Under the pieces are notes generated by a model. That model searched no databases. It saw nothing but the letters and a program-made list of their open reading frames with translations, and was not told the DNA's origin. A stretch of 33,751 nucleotides of DNA from Actinomycetaceae bacterium (GTDB taxonomy: Bacteria; Actinomycetota; Actinomycetes; Actinomycetales; Actinomycetaceae), in NCBI GenBank assembly GCA_017539125.1, contig JAFYHO010000095.1, forward strand, positions 1 to 33,751, read 5' to 3'. Within the stretch, counting starts at the first letter, position 1. Each line of letters starts with the position of its first letter. This document shows positions 1 through 9,200 of the stretch, one piece after another. Both the position numbers and the translations under genes were made by a program.

Positions 1-257
1 CGGACGATAAACGTTCCAGGTGTAGCGTCAAGCTCAAGGAAACGAAAATGCATTGTGCCGGTGATGTGCTGGAGCGGTTCGCGCTGGCAACGGCGCTGGA
101 CGGACTGCATAAACTCGCTAAGGAGTTCTTCACTTGGGGTGCTGCTACTTTCCAGCCCAACATGTTGGGCAAGCAAACGTGCATCTATTTCAGCAGATTC
201 GATACCTGCTGCACTCAGACGTTCGACTGCGCGAGCGATTGCTTCCTCGTAGCGCAC
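1..257 (-). CDS. prmC: PrmC (HemK) release-factor glutamine methyltransferase, 5' part only
   Basis: The reading frame runs off the left edge, so only about 85 N-terminal residues are present. PrmC methylates the glutamine of the GGQ motif in release factors RF1 and RF2, using S-adenosylmethionine. The visible part is the helical N-terminal domain, ending in REPLQHITG, then a MHFRFLELD stretch and PGTFIVR, which match the family pattern around the start of the catalytic domain. The NPPY active-site motif would lie beyond the window. The start is taken as the GTG at 257, because AGAGGG lies six bases upstream; no ATG fits as well. It lies 16 nt downstream of prfA on the same strand, the usual arrangement of the methyltransferase with its substrate gene. 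Confidence 0.88.
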   Translation of the reverse strand, partial: MRYEEAIARAVERLSAAGIESAEIDARLLAQHVGLESSSTPSEELLSEFMQSVQRRCQREPLQHITGTMHFRFLELDATPGTFIV

Positions 258-273
258 AATTAGCCCTCTGGCA

Positions 274-1377
274 CTATTCCTCGGACGCCGCCAAACGCTC
301 AGCTTCGTCCATTTGCCGTGCCGAATCGATAAGCGGCTCAAGCGCGCCATTCAAAACCTCGTCAAGGTTATATGCCTTGTAGCCTGTGCGATGGTCAGAG
401 ACGCGGTTTTCTGGGAAGTTGTAGGTGCGGATACGCTCGGAGCGGTCAACCGTGCGTACTTGGGAGCGTCGCAGTGCGGCATTTTCCTCGGCAAGCTGGT
501 CGAGTTGCATTTGACGCAGGCGGGCGCGCAGGACGCGCATAGCGGCTTCGCGGTTTTGAATCTGGGATTTTTCGTCTTGCATGGAGACAACGAGGCCTGT
601 CGGCAAGTGTGTGATACGGACGGCAGAATCAGTGGTGTTCACCGACTGCCCGCCCGGACCCGAGGAGCGGAAAACGTCAATACGCAGGTCGTTGTCGTTA
701 ATCTCGACTTCACCTGGGTCGTCAACCTCGGCGAAAACGAGCACGCCTGCGGCAGAGGTGTGGATACGACCTTGAGATTCGGTGACGGGAATGCGCTGGA
801 CGCGGTGAACGCCTGCCTCGTATTTGAGATGCGCCCATACGCCATCGGCTGGGTCCTCCGGAGTGTTCTTCAGGCGGACGGCAAGCTGGACTTCCTTGTA
901 TCCACCCAGGTCGGTTTCGGCAGAAGAAAGAATCTGGCACGCCCAGCCTTTGCTCTCGGCATAGCGCTGGTACATGCGCAAAAGGTCGCCGGCAAAGAGA
1001 GCACTTTCTTCTCCGCCCGCACCCGCTTTGATTTCGACAATCGCATCTCGCGCATCGTCTGGGTCGCGTGGAATAAGGACGTTTTTGAGTTCTTCTTGGG
1101 CTTCTTCAAAGGCTTTTTCTGCCTCGGCAAGCTCGTCGCGGAAAAGCTCGGCGTCCTCTCCCCCGGCCGAGACAATGTCGCGCATTTCGGCTGCGTCATC
1201 ACGGAGAGTTTTGTAGCGCTCATAGACTTTGACGACGCGCCCAAGCTCGGCGTAGCGACGTCCGAGAGATTTGAGTTTTTCTGGACGCGAGAGGACTTCG
1301 GGGCTCGCCATTTGCTGTTCGATATCGAGGTATTCGTCGCGCATGGCCTCGGCCAGCTGCTCCTGATTGCTGCTCAT
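274..1377 (-). CDS. prfA: Peptide chain release factor 1 (RF1)
   Basis: RF1 recognises UAA and UAG stop codons and releases the finished peptide on the ribosome. The 367-residue length is normal for the family. The stop-codon-reading tripeptide PVT is at residues 197-199 within [14 protein letters not shown], which marks this as RF1 rather than RF2. The catalytic GGQ is at 242-244 in [15 protein letters not shown]. The coiled-coil N-terminal domain and the C-terminal helical tail look complete. The ATG at 1377 is preceded by AGGAGA at good spacing. It lies between rpmE upstream and prmC downstream, a typical set. RF1 is also the factor that would act at the internal TAG of the nearby purL gene. 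Confidence 0.97.
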   Translation of the reverse strand: MSSNQEQLAEAMRDEYLDIEQQMASPEVLSRPEKLKSLGRRYAELGRVVKVYERYKTLRDDAAEMRDIVSAGGEDAELFRDELAEAEKAFEEAQEELKNVLIPRDPDDARDAIVEIKAGAGGEESALFAGDLLRMYQRYAESKGWACQILSSAETDLGGYKEVQLAVRLKNTPEDPADGVWAHLKYEAGVHRVQRIPVTESQGRIHTSAAGVLVFAEVDDPGEVEINDNDLRIDVFRSSGPGGQSVNTTDSAVRITHLPTGLVVSMQDEKSQIQNREAAMRVLRARLRQMQLDQLAEENAALRRSQVRTVDRSERIRTYNFPENRVSDHRTGYKAYNLDEVLNGALEPLIDSARQMDEAERLAASEE

Positions 1378-1441
1378 AATTCTCCTGCACTACACATTTT
1401 ATCGGTCGGGGTGCGGCGCATATGCCGCTGAGCGTATGACA

Positions 1442-1468
1442 AAGCGCCGACACACTGTGCCGGCGCTT
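1442..1468 (-). terminator. Hairpin terminator or attenuator after rpmE
   Basis: An inverted repeat with 8-bp arms (AAGCGCCG / CGGCGCTT) and a partly paired inner loop lies 11 nt beyond the rpmE stop, before prfA. In the minus direction it is followed by TTGTCATAC, a weak U-tract, so it may only partly stop transcription and leave some read-through into prfA. Confidence 0.55.
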
Positions 1469-1479
1469 GCAGAAAAAAG

Positions 1480-1692
1480 CTACTTCTCGCGCTTGCCGTA
1501 ACGAGCTTCGAAACGGGCGACGCGGCCGCCAGTATCCAGAATCTTCTGCTTGCCTGTGTAGAAGGGATGGCAGGCATTGCACACATCGAGACGCAATGCG
1601 TCACCTTCATAGGTGGAGCGAGTCTCGAACTCGTTGCCACAGGTGCAGCTGACGGAAATCGTGTGGTATTCAGGGTGAATGCCCTGTTTCAT
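1480..1692 (-). CDS. rpmE: 50S ribosomal protein L31 (bL31, zinc-binding form)
   Basis: This 70-residue protein is a surface component of the large ribosomal subunit. It starts [10 protein letters not shown] and carries a CTC pair near residue 16 and CNAC near 37-40. These four cysteines are the zinc ligands of the C+ (zinc-containing) type of L31. It also has the conserved HPFYTGKQ and GGRVARF segments. The ATG at 1692 has AAGGAGA just upstream. An in-frame extension to 1776 exists but is not family-like, so it was rejected. In many actinobacteria rho precedes rpmE. Here a repeat element and purL lie upstream instead. Confidence 0.96.
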   Translation of the reverse strand: MKQGIHPEYHTISVSCTCGNEFETRSTYEGDALRLDVCNACHPFYTGKQKILDTGGRVARFEARYGKREK

Positions 1693-1870
1693 GATTGTCT
1701 CCTTGGGATCGTGAGTGTCTCTGGGTCCGATATCTGCTGGGCTTCTACCGGTGAACCAGAAACCGATTGATGACACGTCATTATTGCACGACTGGGACGT
1801 CTATCGCAGGCAAGAGCGGGCAAACGTGCTCACATTCACCCCACGCCCCTGTCACGAGGACTCTTTTCCT

Positions 1871-1999
1871 GTCGTTGCGAGGAGCGCCAAAGGCGCGACG
1901 AAGCAATCAATAGTCCGTTACTGCCCGCTTCGCAAAGCAAGCAATCATCTCTGTATAGATCGCCGCGGTCGCGCGGAACGCGCTCCCTCGCGACGACGG
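1871..1999. repeat. Palindromic repeat element, copy A (about 130 bp)
   Basis: An imperfect palindrome fills most of the gap between purL and rpmE. The left arm (GTCGTTGCGAGGAGCG...GAAGCAATC) and the reverse complement of the right arm (GTCGTCGCGAGGGAGCG...GGCGATC) align over about 38 nt. They flank a core of about 65 nt that begins GAAGCAATCAATA and ends CTGTATAGATCGCC. The outer end of the right arm abuts the purL stop codon at 2000-2002. Related copies are at 9801-10084 and, as one arm, 2871-2912. There is no open reading frame in it, no transposase and no clear target duplication. The rest of the gap, 1693-1870, shows only the rpmE ribosome-binding site; I saw no convincing promoter. Confidence 0.8.
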
Positions 2000-2959
2000 T
2001 TAGTCGCGGAAGTAGCGCACGGCAGACTCGAACATGTGAATATCGAAGTTGCCGGGGACGTTCTTGTACAGCCCTAAGCCGATACGCTCCGAGTGGCCCA
2101 TCTTGCCAAGCACGCGTCCATCGGGCGAGGTAATGCCCTCGATTGCGTAGAGCGAACCATTCGGGTTGAAGCGAATATCGCCCGTGGCGTTGCCGTCCAT
2201 ATCCACATATTGCGTGGCAATTTGCCCGCCGAACGCCAAGGCTTGAATCTCCGCCTCGCTCGCCACAAAGCGCCCCTCGCCGTGAGAAATCGGAACGGAA
2301 TAGACCTCGCCCGGCTTCACGCCGGCCAGCCACGGGGACTTATTTGAGGCAATTCGCGTGCGCACAATCTTCGATTGGTGGCGCGAAATCGTATTGAAAG
2401 TGAGCGTCGGCGAATCGTCACGCGGGGTGACAATTTTTCCGTACGGGACAAGACCGAGCTTGACGAGGGCCTGGAAGCCGTTACAAATACCAGCCATAAG
2501 CCCGCCGCGCACATCCAACAAATCTGCCACACCAGCGGCAATTGCTTCATTACGGAAGAATGCGGTGATGAACTTACCTGAGCCGTCGGGCTCGTCGCCA
2601 CCCGAGAAACCGCCAGGAATAAAGATCGCTTGAGCGGGCTTGATACGCTCGGCAAACTCGCTCACGGACTGAGAGATATCCTCGGCGCTGCGGTTGCGGA
2701 CGATGAAAATATCGGCTTCTCCCCCAGCTGCTTCAATCGCCTTAGCGGTGTCGTATTCGCAATTTGTACCTGGGAAAACGGCGACGAGGAAGCGCGGGCG
2801 GGCTGTTGTGACGGCGGGGGTGCTCCAGCTGTTGGCTTCATATGTGAAATTCTCTATCGCGTATGGGGAACTAGAGATCGCTTCGGTCGTTTCACTCCCT
2901 CGCGACGACGGTGCACTGTCGCCAACAATATTGCAACGGTAGACGCTTTCCAGCTTGCC
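2000..2959 (-). CDS. purL: PurL C-terminal glutaminase part, separated from the rest by an in-frame TAG
   Basis: This is the continuation of purL in the same frame after the TAG at 2962-2960, ending at TAA (2002-2000). It first encodes a linker of about 55 residues that includes a repeat-derived segment, then a class I glutamine amidotransferase domain. That domain begins RFLVAVFPGTNCEYD and has the nucleophile Cys in AGICNGFQ and the His/Glu pair in MGHSERIG. It would supply ammonia from glutamine to the synthetase. No ATG, GTG or TTG occurs in frame between the TAG and a GTG at 2665. Starting there would remove the first 43 residues of the fold (the first strand and oxyanion-side loop). So this part is probably made only by read-through, by reinitiation at a rare codon such as CTG at 2953, or not at all. 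It could also be an assembly error. Confidence 0.8.
   Translation of the reverse strand, partial: GKLESVYRCNIVGDSAPSSRGSETTEAISSSPYAIENFTYEANSWSTPAVTTARPRFLVAVFPGTNCEYDTAKAIEAAGGEADIFIVRNRSAEDISQSVSEFAERIKPAQAIFIPGGFSGGDEPDGSGKFITAFFRNEAIAAGVADLLDVRGGLMAGICNGFQALVKLGLVPYGKIVTPRDDSPTLTFNTISRHQSKIVRTRIASNKSPWLAGVKPGEVYSVPISHGEGRFVASEAEIQALAFGGQIATQYVDMDGNATGDIRFNPNGSLYAIEGITSPDGRVLGKMGHSERIGLGLYKNVPGNFDIHMFESAVRYFRD
2871..2912. repeat. Single repeat arm inserted in frame in the PurL linker (copy C)
   Basis: Plus-strand CTAGAGATCGC, then TTCGGTCG, then CTCCCTCGCGACGACGGT match the right arm of element A (core end TATAGATCGC, then the same terminus). The last 18 nt are identical to positions 1983-2000. 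The opposite arm is absent. On the minus strand this stretch is read as codons for A-P-S-S-R-G-S-E-T-T-E-A-I-S-S within purL, keeping the frame. Confidence 0.75.
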
Positions 2960-5761
2960 CTAGTATTCGGCGGACAAATCAGCCATGACAAGGCGCGTGC
3001 CGTCGCGAGTAATTTCAGGCTGGGCGCTCACTTCGCCAAGCAGGCGGGCACCTGCCGGAACTTCCACGCCGTCGGCAAGTTCAAGGACGAATGCTCCATA
3101 GGAGTAGCCGAACAACTCGGCGTTCTTCCAGCCCTCGGTGTAAGAGAAACCATAGCCGTTGCCAAGGCACATCTTGAACACAGCCTCAGCAATACCACCA
3201 ATGCCAGGCGTATACGCGGCGCGCACTGCCCCGCTTGCCATAAACTCGCCGACCTGCGCAAAGACTGCTTTGAGAGAGGCAGGATTCGGCAAGCCTGTTG
3301 TCTCGTATTCTGGGGCAAGGACGACCACGCGCGAGCCAGCCTGCTTGAACTCAGGCGAAATAACGCGCTCGGTAGTAGACGTCGTGACAGCGAAAGAAAT
3401 GAGAGTTGGCGGCACATCCAAATCTCCGAAAGAGCCACTCATGGAATCTTTACCGCCGATAGCTCCCACGCCCAAGTCCATTTGTGCCTTGAAACCGCCA
3501 AGGACGGCAGCGAAAGGCTTGCCCCAGCGGGCGGGGTCCGTGCCGAGCTTCTCGAAGTATTCTTGGAAGCTCAAATAAGTGGCTTCACCGTAGCCGCCGC
3601 TTGCCACGAGTTTCGCCATAGATTCCACAACAGCAAGATAAGCGCCGTGATAGGGCGACTGCTCGGAAATGAACGGGTTGTAACCCCAGGACATAAGTGA
3701 ACAGGTGTCGGTGTCTCCTTGCTCAAGCGAAACCTTATGAGCCATAGCTTGAATAGGCGTGAGCTGCTGGCTGCCACCAAAAGGCATAAGGACCGTACCC
3801 GCACCGATGCTCGAATCGAAGCGCTCAGAAAGGCCTCGCTTGGAACAGACATTGAGGTCGGCAACAAGCGCCCGATAGCCCTCGGCAAAATCTGCGGGAG
3901 GTGTAGGAGGCGTATAGGCAGCTGGTGCCGGGGTGACCATCGTATGCTTCGGCGCGCCATTTGTATCAAGGAATTCGCGGGAAATATCAACAATCCGCGT
4001 ACCCCGCCAGTCCATGACCAGGCGCGGCTCTGCCGTCACGCGAGCTACCTCGACCGCACTCAAGTTTTCCGTATCGGCAAGCTCGATGAAACGCGCCGCA
4101 TCGCCAGCTTCAACCACCACAGCCATGCGCTCTTGGGACTCGGAAATGGCGAGCTCTGTACCGTCCAAGCCCTCATATTTCTTCGGAACATTGTCGAGAT
4201 TAATGTGCAGGCCGTCGGCAAGCTCGCCGATAGCGACGCTCACGCCGCCAGCGCCAAAATCATTACAACGCTTGATAAGGCGTGAAGCCTCGGGGTTACG
4301 GAAAAGGCGCTGGAGTTTGCGTTCCTCAGGTGCGTTGCCCTTTTGGACTTCCGCTCCGCATTCCTCGACCGACTTCTCATCATGAGCCTTGGAGGAACCT
4401 GTCGCGCCGCCGATACCATCGCGGCCTGTCGCTCCACCCAACAGGATGATGACATCGCCTGCTTCGGGGCGCTCGCGCCGCACATTCTCCTGGGGAGCCG
4501 CAGCGATAACCGCGCCGACTTCCATATGCTTGGCGGCATAGCCGGGGTGATAGATTTCGTCTACAATGCCTGTCGCTAAGCCGATTTGGTTGCCATAGGA
4601 GGAGTAGCCGTGAGCAGCTTCGGTGACGATTGTGCGCTGGGAGAGTTTGCCAGGTAATGTTTGGTCTGCTGGGGTGAGTGGGTCGGCAGCGCCCGTCAGA
4701 CGCATGGCACCATAAACATAGGAGCGCCCTGAGAGTGGGTCGCGGATTGCCCCACCAACACAGGTTGCCGCGCCACCAAAGGGCTCGATTTCCGTGGGGT
4801 GGTTGTGGGTTTCGTTCTTGAAAAGCAACAGCCACGGCTCGGTTTCGCCGTTCACATTAACGTCAATTTTGACGGTACACGCGTTAATTTCTTCAGATTC
4901 GTCAAGCCCGTCAAGCTGGCCATTCGCGCGTAGATGTTTGACGGCGATAGTGGCGATATCCATGAGAGAGACGGGCTTAGTGCGACCGAGTGCTTCGCGT
5001 GTGGCAATGTAGTCGGCATAGGCACTCTCAAGAAGGGGGTCTGCAAAGGTAACATCGTCAATCTCGGTCATAAAGGTCGTATGACGGCAGTGATCAGACC
5101 AGTACGTGTCGATAACGCGAATTTCGGTGAGAGTGGGCTCGCGACCCTCGCTGCGGAAGTAGTCACGCAGATAGAGCAGGTCTGCCTCATCCATTGCCAG
5201 ACCATATTCGGCAATAAAAGCCCCCGCTTCACTATCCTCAAGCTCGCAGAAACCGTCAACGCTCGCCACATCGGCTGGCTCATCATAGACATCTTCCAGA
5301 GTTTCTGGCTTCTCAAGCGAGGCTTCGCGGGCCTCGACGGGATTGATAATGTAGTTCTTGATTGCCGCGATATCGCTGGCCCCCAGCTCGCCGTCCAGTA
5401 CATAAACCCGCGCAGAGCGCACAGCAGGGCGCTCACCTTGGCTCATAATTTGAATACATTGGGCAGCAGAATCGGCACGCTGGTCGAATTGCCCGGGCAG
5501 ATACTCGACCGCAAAGACATGCCCGCCTCGCCCGTCAAGCTCTGCGGTGGCGGTATCTACTTGGGGCTCGGAGAAAACAGTTGCAACGGCTTGCGTAAAA
5601 AGGCCTTCGTCTGCCAACTCGACATCGTATCGGTTGACCACGCGCACCCCGCGTAGCGCCGAAATACCGAGCACGTCCCGTATATCGTCTGCCAAAAAAT
5701 GCGCCTCATGTGCGAACTCTGGCTTTTTCTCAACGAATACGCGGTAAACCTTTTTCTGCAT
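2960..5761 (-). CDS. purL: Phosphoribosylformylglycinamidine synthase PurL, synthetase part, ending at an in-frame TAG
   Basis: PurL converts FGAR, glutamine and ATP to FGAM in the fourth step of purine synthesis. This frame gives 933 residues of the large single-chain type: an N-terminal PurS-like domain (VYRVFVEKKPEF at the start), the linker helix region with DHCRHTTF, and two AIR-synthase-like halves with NETHNHPTEIEPFGG and GGKDSMSGSF. The ATG at 5761 is chosen because GAGGAGGG lies six bases before it. An upstream ATG at 5776 overlaps that site. The frame stops at TAG (2962-2960) right after LSAEY. The next codons read G-K-L-E-S-V-Y, matching the family pattern A-Y-E-G-K-L-E, so a GAG to TAG change is the simplest explanation. 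Joined with the downstream part it would be 1253 residues, the normal size. No purQ or purS gene is nearby. Confidence 0.93.
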   Translation of the reverse strand: MQKKVYRVFVEKKPEFAHEAHFLADDIRDVLGISALRGVRVVNRYDVELADEGLFTQAVATVFSEPQVDTATAELDGRGGHVFAVEYLPGQFDQRADSAAQCIQIMSQGERPAVRSARVYVLDGELGASDIAAIKNYIINPVEAREASLEKPETLEDVYDEPADVASVDGFCELEDSEAGAFIAEYGLAMDEADLLYLRDYFRSEGREPTLTEIRVIDTYWSDHCRHTTFMTEIDDVTFADPLLESAYADYIATREALGRTKPVSLMDIATIAVKHLRANGQLDGLDESEEINACTVKIDVNVNGETEPWLLLFKNETHNHPTEIEPFGGAATCVGGAIRDPLSGRSYVYGAMRLTGAADPLTPADQTLPGKLSQRTIVTEAAHGYSSYGNQIGLATGIVDEIYHPGYAAKHMEVGAVIAAAPQENVRRERPEAGDVIILLGGATGRDGIGGATGSSKAHDEKSVEECGAEVQKGNAPEERKLQRLFRNPEASRLIKRCNDFGAGGVSVAIGELADGLHINLDNVPKKYEGLDGTELAISESQERMAVVVEAGDAARFIELADTENLSAVEVARVTAEPRLVMDWRGTRIVDISREFLDTNGAPKHTMVTPAPAAYTPPTPPADFAEGYRALVADLNVCSKRGLSERFDSSIGAGTVLMPFGGSQQLTPIQAMAHKVSLEQGDTDTCSLMSWGYNPFISEQSPYHGAYLAVVESMAKLVASGGYGEATYLSFQEYFEKLGTDPARWGKPFAAVLGGFKAQMDLGVGAIGGKDSMSGSFGDLDVPPTLISFAVTTSTTERVISPEFKQAGSRVVVLAPEYETTGLPNPASLKAVFAQVGEFMASGAVRAAYTPGIGGIAEAVFKMCLGNGYGFSYTEGWKNAELFGYSYGAFVLELADGVEVPAGARLLGEVSAQPEITRDGTRLVMADLSAEY

Positions 5762-5984
5762 CACTGCCCTCCTCATCCGGCTGCTCTCAGTCTACTGTGC
5801 AGGGCAGATTCTTTTGACTAATCCTCGCCCGTGAAAGGCAATAAATCGTGCGAAGCCGACCACACACACAATGGACGTGCCCGTCATATCACCCCTTCAC
5901 TATGAGACTCTTGCCAATTACTCAGACCACGCCACAAATCTCCGTTATCGGCTTAAACTGACACAGACACATAAAGGAGTAACC

Positions 5985-6218
5985 ATGGAAAGCATCGAAG
6001 TGCGCCTGCCTATTCGTCTCGGTCAGTTTCTCAAACTTGCTGGCTTAGCGGAAACTGGAGCCCACGCCCGCGAACTTATCGAGTTCGGCGAAGTCAGCGT
6101 CAACGGTGAATGCGAAAAACGACGGGGGCGTCAACTGGCCGATGGCGATATCGTCAGCCTCGAAAGCGAGGACGGGACACTCGCTATTCGCGTCACGTCA
6201 GCAGACGCCGAAAACTAG
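5985..6218 (+). CDS. Small S4-domain RNA-binding protein (YbcJ-like)
   Basis: This 77-residue protein consists almost wholly of an S4 fold. It starts MESIEVRLPIRLGQFLKLAG and has the characteristic HARELIEFGEVSVNGECEKRRGRQLADGDIV pattern, split here by position: residues about 20-65 form the RNA-binding loop and strands. Such stand-alone S4 proteins bind structured RNA, usually ribosomal, but the exact target of this one is unknown. The ATG at 5985 follows AAAGGAGT; an upstream in-frame extension to 5871 is unlike the family. It is divergent from purL and convergent with dnaE. The last four bases, CTAG, are shared with the dnaE stop on the other strand. Confidence 0.85.
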   Translation: MESIEVRLPIRLGQFLKLAGLAETGAHARELIEFGEVSVNGECEKRRGRQLADGDIVSLESEDGTLAIRVTSADAEN

Positions 6219-9200
6219 GCTCTCCAGTCACGCCCAAGTAGGCGCGTCACGTCAGCGAAGAAATCCGCCGAAGGACTCACATAGTATTCGGGAGCAACCT
6301 CCACAACAGCCTCTTTGCCGTTCCTCATCACGTGCATATGGACGGGAGCGTTACCGGGATAGCGTTGAAGCAGCTGCGCGAGTCTGTCCATATAATCAGG
6401 CGTACACACCTGTTCTGCCAGACGCAAAGCAACAGGCGCATCATCACCCATTGATGTCGGCAATTCCTCTAAGGCTTGAGCACCCAAATCGAGTGTGCCA
6501 TCGCGGTCACGAATGCGTGCATGAAGAATGACAATCTGTCCCTCTCGCACAAGCCCCATATGTTTCTCGTATGTTTTGGGGAAAATGGGCACTTCAATCG
6601 ACCCCGTCAAATCTTCCAAAATAATCGACGCCCACGGGCGGCCGTCTTTCTTCGACACTCGTATTCTCACCGAAGAAATCATGCCTGCGAGGGTTACTTG
6701 TGCCCCGCTGCGTATCCGTTCTTCTTCAATAAGGGAAACAATAGAGGTATCTGCTTGACGGGCAAGCGCATTCCCCAGGTGAGAAAGCGGGTGGTCGGAA
6801 ACGTACAGCCCGAGCACTTCTTTTTCGTTTTCCAATTTTGCTTTCTTATCCCACTCTGGAATATCAGGAACAACCAGTTCAACTCCGATACCAGCAGATT
6901 CACCCAAAGAACCAAAGAGGTCGAATTGCCCCGCTGCTTCTTTTTCTTTCAAGACGCGCGCAACAGCAACAGCTTCTTCGGCGCACGCAAGTAGAGCACG
7001 CCGCGTATGCCCAAGAGAATCAAAGGCCCCTGCCTTAATCAACGCCTCAATCGTCTTTTTATTACAAACGGCATAAGGGACTTTGTCGAGAAAATCCTGG
7101 AAGGAGGTGTAGGCACCTTTTTCTTCACGCGCAGCAATAATATCGGCGGCAACACCTTCACCAACACCGTTGATACCTGTCAAACCGAAACGGATATCGT
7201 CACCGACAGGGGCAAAATTCGCCAAGGATGTGTTGACATCAGGAACAAAAACGTCAATATCCATACGCCGGCACTCCGCCAAATACAAGGCGAGCTTATC
7301 GCGCTTATTCTTATTTGAAGTCAAAAGCGCAGCCATGAACTCGACAGGATAATTCGCCTTGAGGTAGGCAGTCCAGAAAGAAATCACGCCGTAGCAGGCA
7401 GAGTGAGACTTGTTAAAAGCGTACTGGGCGAAGGGAACGAGGATTTCCCACAACGTATCAATGCATTCCTTGGAATACCCATTATCGAGCATTCCTTGCG
7501 AGAAAGATTCAAACTGCTCATTGAGCACGTCAATCTTTTTCTTACCCATTGCCTTACGCAGTGTATCTGCCTGTCCCATAGTGAAACCGGCGCAAATACG
7601 GGCAATCTGCATGACCTGCTCTTGGTAGACAATAAGGCCATAGGTCGGGTCGAGAACCTCTTTGAGCGGCTCAGCCAACTCAGGGTGAATAGGCGTAATC
7701 TTCTGCTGCCCATTCTTTCGCAAGGCATAATTCGTATGCGACTCCATTCCCATAGGCCCTGGGCGATAGAGCGCAGAAACAGCCGAAATATCTTCGAACT
7801 CTGTCGGCTTCATCTGCTTGAGAAGAGTTCGCATTCCAGAACTATCAAGCTGGAAAACGCCAAGAGTTTCTGCTCGTTGCATGAGCTCAAATGTTGCTTT
7901 ATCCTCCAAACCAACATCTTCAATCACGACGGGTTCTTTGCCGTTAGTGACGATATTGTCAAGAGCGTCATCAATGACGGTCAAGTTAGACAGGCCTAGG
8001 AAGTCCATCTTGAGCAGACCTAATTCCTCGCACAAAGGATAAGGGAATTGGGTAACGATTGCGTCTTTTTCTTTTTTGACGGGAATGACGTCCGTCAGTG
8101 GAACAGAGGACATCAGCACAGCACAAGCATGGACACCGGCCTGTCGCGTCAACCCCTCAAGACCTTTTGCCAAGTTGTAAATCGTCTCGTATTCCTCGTT
8201 AGACTTAACCAATTCGCGGAACTCCCCCGCCTCCTGATAACGGTCAGATTCCGTATCAAAAATCTCAGCTAGAGGAATATCTTTCCCCTGGTTGGAGGGC
8301 GGCAAGGCTTTAGTGATCTGCTCCCCTATTGCGTATTCATGCCCCAGAACACGCGCTGCGTCTTTGAGGGCATTCTTTGTTTTAATCGTCCCGAACGTGA
8401 CAACTTGAGCGACATGGTCACGTCCATATTTCCCTTCGACATACTTCATAACCTCATCGCGTCTGCGCTCATCAAAATCAACGTCAATATCAGGCATGGA
8501 GACGCGGTCAGGATTGAGGAAACGCTCGAAGAGCAAGCCGTGCTCAATAGGATCGAGCTCGGTAATTTGCAGAGCGTAAGCGACCATGGAACCGGCTCCC
8601 GAACCGCGCCCTGGACCAACACGAATCCCGTTGCGCTTTGCCCACAAAATATAGTCAGAAACAACAAGGAAGTAGGCGGGGAACCCCATTTTGACGATAA
8701 CACCCACCTCGTAGTCTGCGCGTTCTCGGACCTCGCGAGGAATAGTGTCCCCGTAACGGAAATGGAGCCCTTTCTCAACTTCCTTAATAAACCAGCTTTC
8801 TGTCGTCTCCCATGTCGGCGGCTCAAGCACAGGCATATAGTTACCCGGCGTAAAATCAACCTCACAACGCTCAGCGATAAGAAGGGTATTCTCACACGCT
8901 CCCTCAATATCGCCAAAGAGGTCATACATTTCTTCAGTCGATCGTAAATAATAGCCCTCACCGTCGAAGGTGAAACGATCGGGATCAGTAAGCTTCGAGC
9001 CAGAGTTGATACACAGCATTGCGTCTTGAATAGGAGCATCGTCTTTGTGGACGTAGTGCGAATCGTTGGTGGCAATAATGGGAGCACCGATTTTGCGCGC
9101 TAACTCGAGCAGCTCGCTGCGCACCTTACGCTCAATCGCGTTATTGTGATCCATGATTTCGACAAAGTAATTCTCCTTGCCGAATAAATCCTGCATACGC

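Noticed and set aside
313-1431. A 372-codon plus-strand open frame opposite prfA
   Set aside because: It lies antisense to a clear RF1 gene, has no family-like motifs and no ribosome-binding site; it is a codon-bias shadow.
1715-2077. Plus-strand open frame over repeat A
   Set aside because: It spans a palindromic repeat and the end of purL and shows no protein pattern.
2000-2665. A stand-alone PurQ starting at GTG 2665
   Set aside because: This start would drop the conserved FPGTNCEYD segment, there is no ribosome-binding site, and the same frame continues upstream into PurL.
2630-3700. A 356-codon plus-strand open frame opposite purL
   Set aside because: It is antisense to conserved PurL motifs, with a composition rich in Cys, His and Arg typical of a shadow frame.
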